Below, piece by piece: positions 1 to 5,295 of a stretch of DNA of 7,182 nt. The stretch spans positions 1 through 7,182 of the forward strand of contig JAZNMZ010000045.1 in the NCBI GenBank assembly GCA_045580005.1, written 5' to 3'. Position numbers and translations under genes: made by a program. How positions within the stretch are numbered: the stretch's first letter is position 1; every line of letters begins with the position of its first letter. This DNA is from UMGS1052 sp045580005 (GTDB lineage: Bacteria; Bacillota; Clostridia; Oscillospirales; CAG-382). A model generated the notes under the pieces. The model did not search any database. It was not told the origin of the DNA and saw only the letters and a list, made by a program, of their open reading frames with translations.

Positions 1-793
1 CAACAACATCGTCGGGATTCACAGGGCGCTCTGCCGCATAGCGGCTTCTTGCTCTGCCGTCCTTGTCATAAATAGGACGGATGCTCGGCTGACGAACCGA
101 CTGACCGTAATCGTCGTCCTTGTCTCTTGAACCGAAGCCTGACTGACGCTTGTCGTAGAGCTTGTTCTGCTTTTTGGGCTCGTTCTGTCTCGGCTCCTGC
201 ACAAAGCCGTCCTTGCCGAAAACAGGACCCTTGTTCTGAGCCTGCTGGCTTCTGCCGGCTCTGTCATTGAACTTTGAAATGTTGTCTCTTTGCTGGAACT
301 TGCTCTGTCTGTTGGAAGAGCTGTCCTTTGCTGCGAGAGCAGCCGCTCTTTTTGCAATAGAAGCAGCAGAGTTTATAGCCTGCTGAGAAGCGACAGCCTT
401 GCTCTTTTCGGGTTCTGCCTTTGCAGGAGCCTTTTTTGCAGCAGGAGCTTCCTGAACCGCGGGATCAGCAGCTTCTTCTGTCTTGGCTTCCTTTTCTTCT
501 GCCGCTTTTGCTTCGGCTTTTGCAGGAGCTTTCTTTTCTTCTGCTTTTGGTGTTTCGGTCTTTTCTTCCTTTGCACTGCTTATAGCGAGAGCAAAATATA
601 CCGATATATCCTCAACAGCATACTTTTCTGTATAGTGGTTGAGAATAAGATTCATCTCGCTGTCTTCCAATGAAGCTGAGGAAGACTTGCCCATGATGCC
701 CTTTTCTGCAAGAAAATCTACAATTTCCTTACCTTTTACACCAAGGTCTTTTGCAAGCGAATTAACTTTATTTTTTGTCTGAGCCTGTGCCAT
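1..793 (-). CDS. infB: Translation initiation factor IF-2, N-terminal part (3' end outside window)
   Basis: IF-2 is the GTPase that brings initiator fMet-tRNA to the 30S subunit and promotes 50S joining. Only 264 N-terminal codons are present; the frame is open to the left edge, so the GTPase and tRNA-binding domains lie outside. Residues about 8-60 match the IF2_N fold (VNSLAKDLGVKGKEIVDFL, then a Leu/Ala-rich helix). Residues 73-135 are an Ala/Lys/Glu/Pro linker in which KKAPAKAE occurs twice. Residues 155-264 are Gln/Arg/Asp/Gly-rich and probably disordered, as usual before the G domain in Clostridia. The start is ATG 793-791, with GGAGG at 809-805 inside the end of ylxQ (11-nt spacing, slightly long). 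Only 3 nt separate it from the ylxQ stop, implying translational coupling. It is the last gene of the rimP operon in view. Identity rests on IF2_N plus synteny. Confidence 0.95.
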   Translation of the reverse strand, partial: MAQAQTKNKVNSLAKDLGVKGKEIVDFLAEKGIMGKSSSASLEDSEMNLILNHYTEKYAVEDISVYFALAISSAKEEKTETPKAEEKKAPAKAEAKAAEEKEAKTEEAADPAVQEAPAAKKAPAKAEPEKSKAVASQQAINSAASIAKRAAALAAKDSSSNRQSKFQQRDNISKFNDRAGRSQQAQNKGPVFGKDGFVQEPRQNEPKKQNKLYDKRQSGFGSRDKDDDYGQSVRQPSIRPIYDKDGRARSRYAAERPVNPDDVV

Positions 794-796
794 GTA

Positions 797-1189
797 TTAT
801 TGCACCTCCGTAGTGTTGTCGTGTGAGTTTGTCTTGTTTGACAGAGCCTTGAAAATGATTTTTTCAAAACCCGGCTTTGTCAGGGCCGCCGTTGCTGTAA
901 AGCCTGATTTTCCGAGCCTTTTTGCAAGAATTTCGGTTGAGCAGGGGAGTATCATATATTTTGTTCCCGTGCTCTGTATCAGCCTTTGCAGTTTTTCCAT
1001 TGAGTTGCGCGATATATCGTTGGCGATAAAAACTATTCTCGCCTTGCCGCTTCTCATTGCAAGTTCAACTGCGTCAGAGCCGATAGCCAGCGCTCCTGCA
1101 TTTCTTGCAAGACCGAGTGCCCCGAGGATTTTGTCCTCGTTTTCGATTATTTTCTTTTCGTCAGACGAAAAGAGCTGTAAATCTTCCAT
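797..1189 (-). CDS. ylxQ: L7Ae/L30e-family ribosomal-like protein YlxQ
   Basis: A small RNA-binding protein of the L7Ae/L30e/Gadd45 fold, conserved between ylxR and infB in Firmicutes; its exact role is unsettled, with kink-turn RNA or ribosome binding as the family expectation. It has 130 residues. The core spans about 19-115, starting ILGALGLARNAGALAIGSDA and followed by the RSGKARIVFIANDIS strand typical of the family. It is longer than the usual ~100 residues because of an acidic/Lys N-terminal extension (about 18 residues) and a polar Asn/Thr tail. ATG 1189-1187 overlaps the ylxR stop in a TGATG arrangement, and a GGGAGGG Shine-Dalgarno lies about 7 nt upstream, so this start and coupling to ylxR are well supported. 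Confidence 0.92.
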   Translation of the reverse strand: MEDLQLFSSDEKKIIENEDKILGALGLARNAGALAIGSDAVELAMRSGKARIVFIANDISRNSMEKLQRLIQSTGTKYMILPCSTEILAKRLGKSGFTATAALTKPGFEKIIFKALSNKTNSHDNTTEVQ

Positions 1190-1455
1190 CAGCTGCCCTC
1201 CCCGAAAAGATCTGCAATGGAATCGTAGATTTCTTCCGGAATGGAGATTTCAAGATTTGTTTCAAATCTTTTTGCTTTGCGTGCTCTGTTAAAGCATTTT
1301 ATATCGTTGCACAGATATGCACCCCTGCCCGAGAGCTTTCCGGTCTTGTCGAGAACAACATTTCCATTGGGGGTCCGTACTATTCTCACAAGCTCGTTTT
1401 TCGGCGCGCGCAGATTGCAGCCTACGCACTTGCGTTCCGGGATTCTTTTGTTCAT
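1189..1455 (-). CDS. ylxR: YlxR/RnpM family RNA-binding protein
   Basis: A member of the YlxR (DUF448) family; the B. subtilis protein has been reported as an RNase P modulator (RnpM). It has 88 residues. Hallmarks are RKCVGC at 8-13, ELVRIVR at 21-27 and GRGAYLC at 43-49. Cys 10, 13, 49 and 54 form a CxxC...CxxxxC set seen in many clostridial members and possibly metal-binding (inference). A frame extension to a GTG at 1485-1483 would add 10 residues, but no ribosome site precedes it. ATG 1455-1453 has AAGGA (1468-1464) at 8-nt spacing and gives the family-typical MNKRIPERKC start, so it is preferred. It lies 64 nt after nusA and overlaps ylxQ by one base at the stop/start. Confidence 0.93.
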   Translation of the reverse strand: MNKRIPERKCVGCNLRAPKNELVRIVRTPNGNVVLDKTGKLSGRGAYLCNDIKCFNRARKAKRFETNLEISIPEEIYDSIADLFGEGS

Positions 1456-1463
1456 AAAACCTT

Positions 1464-1468
1464 TCCTT
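1464..1468 (-). promoter_or_regulatory. Ribosome binding site deciding the ylxR start
   Basis: AAGGA on the minus strand, part of AAAGGAAAGG, lies 8 nt before ATG 1455. The alternative GTG start at 1485 has no comparable purine run upstream, so this site decides for the 88-residue product. Confidence 0.7.
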
Positions 1469-1519
1469 TGCCGATTACTTTTCACAAGACAATGATTTTA
1501 CACAGTCTGGTTATCTTTA

Positions 1520-2740
1520 TTAGTTTTCAGATGCCTTTTTGAATGCTTCTGCCATTGCAGTGGATTTTTGTTCGCCTTTGCTCTTTACCCCGGCTTCATA
1601 AAGGGCTTTCTTTTCTTCGGAATAGCTCTTAATATCAATCTTGTAGCCTGTGAGCTTTGCAGCGAGTCTTGCATTCTGACCTCTCATACCTATAGCAAGC
1701 GAGAGCTGGTCGTCAGCAACAATTACACGGCAGGCACGCTCATCTGTCTTTACAACAGAGAGAACTTCTGCGGGGGAAAGAGCTGCCTTGACAAATTCCT
1801 CAATATTTTCACTGTACTTGACAATGTCAATCTTTTCACCGTTGATTTCTCTCATTATGCTGCTCTTACGGGTGTTCTTTGTACCGATGCAGGCGCCGAT
1901 TGCTTCTACATTCTCGTCTCTTGAGTATACAGAGATCTTTGTTCTTGAGCCAGCCTCACGGGCAATGTTCTGAATAACAACGGTGCCGTCCTGGATTTCG
2001 GGAACCTCAATCTCAAAGAGTCTTTTTACAAGACCGGGATGTGTTCTTGAAAGAACTATCGCAGGTCCGCCTGTGTCCTTTTTCACCTCAAGTACATATA
2101 CCTTGATAAGCTCGCCCTCTTTGAAAGATTCACCGGGAATCTGCTCGTTCTTGAAAAGAGGAACCTCGTTTCTTCCAATAATAAGGCCGACATTTCCCGA
2201 GATGGGATCGATTCTTGCAACCTCAGCAGTTACAACATCCTCTCTCTTGTTTTCGTATTCGCTTATCATATTCTTGCGCTCAGCCTCGCGGATAGCCTGC
2301 TTGATAACCTGCTTTGCTGTCTGCGCAGGAATACGCTTGAAGTTTTTGGGCTTTATTTCGATCTGAACAAAATCTCCGACCTTGTAGCTCTTCTTTATTT
2401 TCTGAGCGTCCTCGAGCTTTATCTGTGTATTGGGATCAAATGTATCAAAGGGCTCGTCGCCATCGTCGTAGAAGTCGAAAGCAACATCGTCGTCATCCTC
2501 TGCCTCATCCTGGCTCAAAAGCTCAATTGCGTCAGGGTCAACAACCTCAAGAAGCTTGTAAACCTTGATCTCAAGCTTTTCGCTATTGAGAACAACCTTC
2601 ATATTGGTGTTGCCTGTTTCCTTCTTGAAGGCTGTGAGCAGCGCTGCTTCGATCTTTTCGATCATATAGTCTTTGGGAATCCCATTTTCTTTTTCGAGCA
2701 GATCAAGAGCTCTGAAGAATTCCTTCTGTTCGTTTGCCAT
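1520..2740 (-). CDS. nusA: Transcription termination/antitermination factor NusA
   Basis: NusA binds RNA polymerase and nascent RNA and controls pausing, intrinsic termination and antitermination. It has 406 residues; Firmicute homologues are usually about 350-380. The order is N-terminal RNAP-binding domain (1-150), S1 domain (about 166-231, ending in AIVLSRTHPGLVKRLFEIEVPEI), KH1 (about 250-320, with IAREAGSRTKISVYS) and KH2 (about 325-375, with QLSLAIGMRGQNARLAAKLT). There are no C-terminal acidic repeats, as normal for Firmicutes. Two oddities: residues 78-102 form an acidic insertion (14 Asp/Glu of 25) in the N-terminal domain, and the KH1 loop reads GTKN (286-289) where a GxxG is expected. 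The start has GGAGGA about 8 nt upstream. It lies 42 nt after rimP in the same transcript. Confidence 0.97.
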   Translation of the reverse strand: MANEQKEFFRALDLLEKENGIPKDYMIEKIEAALLTAFKKETGNTNMKVVLNSEKLEIKVYKLLEVVDPDAIELLSQDEAEDDDDVAFDFYDDGDEPFDTFDPNTQIKLEDAQKIKKSYKVGDFVQIEIKPKNFKRIPAQTAKQVIKQAIREAERKNMISEYENKREDVVTAEVARIDPISGNVGLIIGRNEVPLFKNEQIPGESFKEGELIKVYVLEVKKDTGGPAIVLSRTHPGLVKRLFEIEVPEIQDGTVVIQNIAREAGSRTKISVYSRDENVEAIGACIGTKNTRKSSIMREINGEKIDIVKYSENIEEFVKAALSPAEVLSVVKTDERACRVIVADDQLSLAIGMRGQNARLAAKLTGYKIDIKSYSEEKKALYEAGVKSKGEQKSTAMAEAFKKASEN

Positions 2741-2782
2741 TGTTTTTTCCTCCGTGTTTATTTTACTTATAATTTAAAGCAA

Positions 2783-3262
2783 TTAAAATTCTGCCGCAAG
2801 CGAAATTTTTGCTATCGCTTTGCACTCGAAAGTTGTTGCCTCTCCTGCCAGGGTTACTGTTACGGTGTCGGCGTTGGGGTCGCTCGATACAAGCTTTCCG
2901 CAGAACGATTTTGTTCCGTTTATTGCGGTGTAGAGCTTTACATTTACATCACTTCCGAAAAACCTTTCAAAGTGAGCGTGATTTTTGAGCTCTCTTTCAA
3001 GCCCGGGAGACGAGATTTCAAGGCAGTAGCTGTCGGGGATAGGATCCGCCTCGTCAAGTATAGGTTCAACCGCGTCGTTTACCATCTCGCAGTCGGTGAG
3101 GCTTATGCCCTCCTCGCGGTCGATGTAAATGATGAGATTCCAGCCTGTCGGGTCTTTCACATATTCGACATCCCACAGCTCGCAGCCACATTCTTCGACA
3201 GCTTCGATTACAAGCTCCTTTACGGTCTGGGCGATGTTTTTCCTTTTTCCTTTGTTTTCCAT
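2783..3262 (-). CDS. rimP: Ribosome maturation factor RimP
   Basis: RimP assists maturation of the 30S subunit in the cytoplasm. It has 159 residues, the usual length. The family signature LEISSPGLER is at 81-90, preceded by the N-terminal domain with CELWDVEYVKDPTGWNLIIYID (positions 27-48) and the acidic segment around ISLTDCEMVNDAVEPILDE. The C-terminal Sm-like barrel covers about 92-159 (FFGSDVNVKLYTAINGTKSF). The start ATG has AAAGGAA close upstream. It is the first gene of the nusA-infB operon, the standard bacterial position. Its mRNA begins in the leader described at 3263-3362. Confidence 0.95.
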   Translation of the reverse strand: MENKGKRKNIAQTVKELVIEAVEECGCELWDVEYVKDPTGWNLIIYIDREEGISLTDCEMVNDAVEPILDEADPIPDSYCLEISSPGLERELKNHAHFERFFGSDVNVKLYTAINGTKSFCGKLVSSDPNADTVTVTLAGEATTFECKAIAKISLAAEF

Positions 3263-3313
3263 TGCATTTCCTTTCTGAAAAATCGGAATACCGAAAAGCT
3301 TTCTAAATAAGCC

Positions 3314-3344
3314 GTAAAGAGCGGTTTTGTCAACCGCTCTTTAC
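3314..3344 (-). promoter_or_regulatory. Perfect 13-bp hairpin in the rimP operon leader
   Basis: The arms 3314-3326 (GTAAAGAGCGGTT) and 3332-3344 are exact reverse complements around a 5-nt loop. It lies between the predicted rimP transcription start (near 3362) and the rimP ATG, so it would fold in the 5' leader. No U-tract follows in either direction, so it is not a normal intrinsic terminator. A role in processing, mRNA stability or autoregulation is possible but unproven. Confidence 0.75.
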
Positions 3345-3368
3345 CACCTGTATTCACTTTCCTTATAT

Positions 3369-3397
3369 ATAATACCACAATGCTTTTAAAATTTCAA
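3369..3397 (-). promoter_or_regulatory. Sigma-A-type promoter of the rimP-nusA-infB operon
   Basis: On the minus strand, -35 TTGAAA (3397-3392) and -10 TATTAT (3374-3369) are separated by exactly 17 nt. The start of transcription would fall near 3362, giving a leader of about 100 nt before rimP. Confidence 0.75.
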
Positions 3398-3428
3398 TAG
3401 TTTTTTCAAAAAAATACGCAAATAATTT

Positions 3429-3450
3429 AATTTATTTGCTGAAATAAATT
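3429..3450. repeat. Perfect 9-bp inverted repeat next to the flavin reductase promoter
   Basis: AATTTATTT (3429-3437) and AAATAAATT (3442-3450) are exact reverse complements with a 4-nt spacer GCTG. The right arm includes the first two bases of the -35 box, the place expected for an operator. It could also just be AT-rich upstream-element DNA; no regulator gene is in view. Confidence 0.5.
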
Positions 3451-3477
3451 GACAAAAACAGCACTCGCTGATAATAT
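3449..3477 (+). promoter_or_regulatory. Sigma-A-type promoter of the flavin reductase gene
   Basis: Consensus -35 TTGACA (3449-3454), a 17-nt spacer and -10 TAATAT (3472-3477). Transcription would start near 3484, leaving a short leader of about 37 nt before the ATG at 3521. Confidence 0.75.
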
Positions 3478-3520
3478 ATTATAGGAATGACGGAAAAATT
3501 TTATTCATTGGGAGAGAAGT

Positions 3521-4111
3521 ATGGGAAAAGTATTCTGGAAAGGTGGAGCTCTTCTTGCTCCTGTTCCGCCTGTAATGGTAACCTGTTCGGACGGCGAAAA
3601 GGACAATATAATAACTGTTGCGTGGACAGGCATTGTCAACACAAATCCGCCAAAGACATATATATCTGTACGCCCGTCAAGATATTCTTACGGAATGATA
3701 AAAAAGTCGGGAGAGTTTGTAATAAATCTCACAACCGCCGATATGATACGGGCTGCTGATTTCTGCGGCGTGAGAAGCGGCAGGGATATCGATAAATTTG
3801 AGGTCTGCTCGCTGACAAAGGGCGAGGCAAATGTTGTGAAATGCCCTACAATAGAGGAAAGTCCGATGAGCATTGAGTGCCGTGTGGAGAGCGTTACAAG
3901 CTACGGAACGCACGATATGTTTGTAGCTGACATTGTCGGTGTCAATGTGGACGAAGCGCTTATTGACAGGGCAGGCAAGCTTCATCTGGAAAGAGCAGAT
4001 ATTGCTGCATTCGCTCACGGCGAGTATTTTTCACTTGGCAGAAAACTGGGCTTTTTTGGCTTTTCGGTGAAAAAGAAAAAGAAAAATCACAAAAAAGGAA
4101 AAAAAGTGTAA
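3521..4111 (+). CDS. Flavin reductase family protein (FMN-binding split barrel)
   Basis: A 196-residue cytoplasmic protein of the Flavin_Reduct/DIM6-NTAB family, which binds FMN and is tied to NAD(P)H:flavin or flavoredoxin-like electron transfer; the physiological partner cannot be read from the sequence. Seen here: the N-terminal barrel with PVPPVMVTCSDGEKDNIITV (14-33), AWTGIVNTNPPKTYISVRPS (34-53, the flavin-site region), FCGVRSGRDIDKF (81-93), and the family ending HLERADIAAFAHGEYFSLGR (155-174). GGGAGAG lies just before the ATG. The protein ends in a Lys-rich tail (184-195) encoded by near-pure A tracts, which could aid nucleic acid or membrane contact or simply be tolerated. It stands alone: divergent from rimP and separated from the next gene by 252 nt with its own promoter. 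Confidence 0.9.
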   Translation: MGKVFWKGGALLAPVPPVMVTCSDGEKDNIITVAWTGIVNTNPPKTYISVRPSRYSYGMIKKSGEFVINLTTADMIRAADFCGVRSGRDIDKFEVCSLTKGEANVVKCPTIEESPMSIECRVESVTSYGTHDMFVADIVGVNVDEALIDRAGKLHLERADIAAFAHGEYFSLGRKLGFFGFSVKKKKKNHKKGKKV

Positions 4112-4229
4112 CGAAGCACTGGATTTAACAAAAAATTTACATCTTTTACAAAATATCATCAACCGACAAAAGACGACATTTTTGGTGTGAATAATTCGTT
4201 AAAATGATCAAATATAGTTGCATTGATAC
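4112..4229. other. AT-rich intergenic stretch without a recognised gene
   Basis: Follows the flavin reductase stop and ends at the next promoter. It is AT-rich with scattered short A and T runs. I found no convincing stem plus U-tract, so the flavin reductase terminator is unidentified. Confidence 0.6.
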
Positions 4230-4258
4230 TTGACAAAAAGAGCAATTAGGTATATTAT
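4230..4258 (+). promoter_or_regulatory. Sigma-A-type promoter of the envelope operon
   Basis: Consensus -35 TTGACA (4230-4235), 17-nt spacer and -10 TATTAT (4253-4258), one of the best promoter matches in the window. Transcription would start near 4265, about 100 nt before the ATG at 4364. Its first 15 nt match the flavin reductase promoter at 14 positions. Confidence 0.82.
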
Positions 4259-4264
4259 ATTAAT

Positions 4265-4363
4265 GTTGCATAAAATTATCATGGAGTCATTCTCGGGAGT
4301 TTCCAAGACACAAAAATGACTTTTCGCAGAGTGCCTTCGTGAGGGAAGGAAACAATCTTTCTT
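4265..4363 (+). promoter_or_regulatory. Potentially structured 5' leader of the envelope operon
   Basis: Between the predicted transcription start and the ATG. AGTCATT (4285-4291) can pair with AATGACT (4315-4321), extendable by two G-U pairs. CCTTC (4334-4338) can pair with GAAGG (4345-4349), which is part of the only ribosome site, GGAAGGA (4344-4350). That site is 13 nt from the ATG, longer than usual. This would suit translational control, but I recognise no known riboswitch consensus. Confidence 0.4.
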
Positions 4364-5290
4364 ATGGCAAAAAAACAAAAAGACAAAGACACTAAGAAAA
4401 AACGCGGAATTATTGCCCGAATATTCAGATTTCTGTTTGTCCTTGTAATCACGGTCATATTGCTTGCCGCGATTGCTGTCGGAGTTATGTGGGTTGTCAT
4501 GCCCAACAATATGCAGGCAGCACTTTATTTCCTACAGTACGGCAGACAGGATATTGAGGACAAGATTGAGGAGAACGACACAAGATATGACGATGTTCTC
4601 GGAGAGCTTGGAATTTCCTGGGACAGCATTTACGCTGAGATTGACAAGCAGACATCATCGCAGGTTGATCCCGATGACAGCACAGACGCTCCCGACATTC
4701 CCGAAGATCCGGAGATTGCCGATACACCTGAGGTTACCGATAAGCCGGATGTGCCCGACAATCCTGACACACCTGATGTGAACGACGAAAAAAATGAGAT
4801 AAGCACTCCCGGCATAGGCACTCCTGACAGTTCGGTTGACGATCCTGTCACACCGCCCCCTGTCATCGAGCAGCCGGGCAACGATCCTGTTACCGAGGTG
4901 ACTCCTCCGCCGTCTTCCGAAACAACACAGCCGACAGTTGACAGCGCGACATATGTAGCAAAGATGTATATGCTCAAGACCAAGTTCACAGGAGAGCTTG
5001 CCGAGCTTGAGAAAAAGATAAAGGGTGAATATGCTTCGTTACCCAAAGAGCAGAGAACACCTGCCGCAAGAAAAGAGATAGCAGGCAGATACATAAAAAC
5101 GGTCCTTGCCCTTGAGTCGCAATGCGACGCAGAGGTGGAAGCGGTGCTTTCGGAACTGGCGACAGTACTTGAGGCCGCAGGCAAGGATACGACGATTGTT
5201 GAAACGCTCAGAACAGCTTACAAAGAAGAAAAGAGCCTTAAAAAGGCATATTATATGGACATATACACGAACGGACTTAAGAAAGGATGA
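4364..5290 (+). CDS. Membrane-anchored protein with Pro/Asp-rich stalk and helical outer domain
   Basis: Not recognised as a named family. It has 308 residues. A basic N-terminus (residues 1-19, nine Lys and two Arg) is followed by one strongly hydrophobic segment (about 21-46), which predicts a signal anchor with the rest outside the cell. Residues 50-97 are mixed and charged, probably helical. Residues 98-192 are a low-complexity stalk rich in Pro, Asp, Thr and Glu, with seven Pro-Asp dipeptides and PPP runs, of the kind that spans Gram-positive walls. Residues 193-308 are charged and probably helical, with one Cys (254) and repeated Lys/Glu heptad-like spacing. No catalytic motif is visible. 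No in-frame alternative start precedes the ATG, since a stop lies at 4340-4342. The stop is 5 nt from the SLH gene, so the two are likely co-transcribed and act together in the envelope (inference). Confidence 0.85.
   Translation: MAKKQKDKDTKKKRGIIARIFRFLFVLVITVILLAAIAVGVMWVVMPNNMQAALYFLQYGRQDIEDKIEENDTRYDDVLGELGISWDSIYAEIDKQTSSQVDPDDSTDAPDIPEDPEIADTPEVTDKPDVPDNPDTPDVNDEKNEISTPGIGTPDSSVDDPVTPPPVIEQPGNDPVTEVTPPPSSETTQPTVDSATYVAKMYMLKTKFTGELAELEKKIKGEYASLPKEQRTPAARKEIAGRYIKTVLALESQCDAEVEAVLSELATVLEAAGKDTTIVETLRTAYKEEKSLKKAYYMDIYTNGLKKG
5282..5287 (+). promoter_or_regulatory. Ribosome binding site of the SLH gene, within the end of the upstream gene
   Basis: AAAGGA lies 8 nt before ATG 5296 and directly abuts the TGA stop of the preceding gene. 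This fixes the SLH start and suggests coupled translation. Confidence 0.75.
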
Positions 5291-5295
5291 ATAAC

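Noticed and set aside
290..673. 127-residue open frame on the plus strand opposite infB
   Set aside because: Cys/Phe/Leu/Ser-rich composition is the complement of the Ala/Lys/Glu/Arg-rich IF-2 linker; no ribosome site and it overlaps a certain gene.
1189..1485. Longer ylxR beginning at the GTG at 1485
   Set aside because: No ribosome site upstream of the GTG; the internal ATG at 1455 has AAGGA at 8 nt and matches the usual YlxR N-terminus.
792..1542. Overlapping plus-strand open frames opposite ylxQ and ylxR
   Set aside because: Antisense shadows of two confidently identified genes, without family resemblance.
1568..2366. Plus-strand open frames opposite nusA
   Set aside because: Antisense to a clear nusA gene and low-information composition; no independent support.
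3280..3293. Possible attenuator TCGG-TATT-CCGA followed by five T on the minus strand, before rimP
   Set aside because: The stem is only 4 bp, too weak to call a terminator.
3305..3333. Second rimP promoter using the TTGACA formed inside the hairpin (minus strand)
   Set aside because: At 17-18 nt downstream only TTATTT/TATTTA is found, a poor -10; the TTGAAA-17-TATTAT promoter upstream is far better.
4098..4140. Terminator for the flavin reductase gene
   Set aside because: The only pairing near the stop (AGTG/CACT) is about 4 bp and is not followed by a U-run.
4263..4319. 18-codon leader ORF upstream of the envelope operon
   Set aside because: Its ATG falls at or before the predicted transcription start and has no ribosome site.
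4630..5184. 184-residue minus-strand frame rich in Ser/Gly/Thr/Val opposite the membrane protein stalk
   Set aside because: Its repeats are the complement of the Pro/Asp/Thr codons of the plus-strand gene; the plus frame has the promoter, operon context and membrane anchor.
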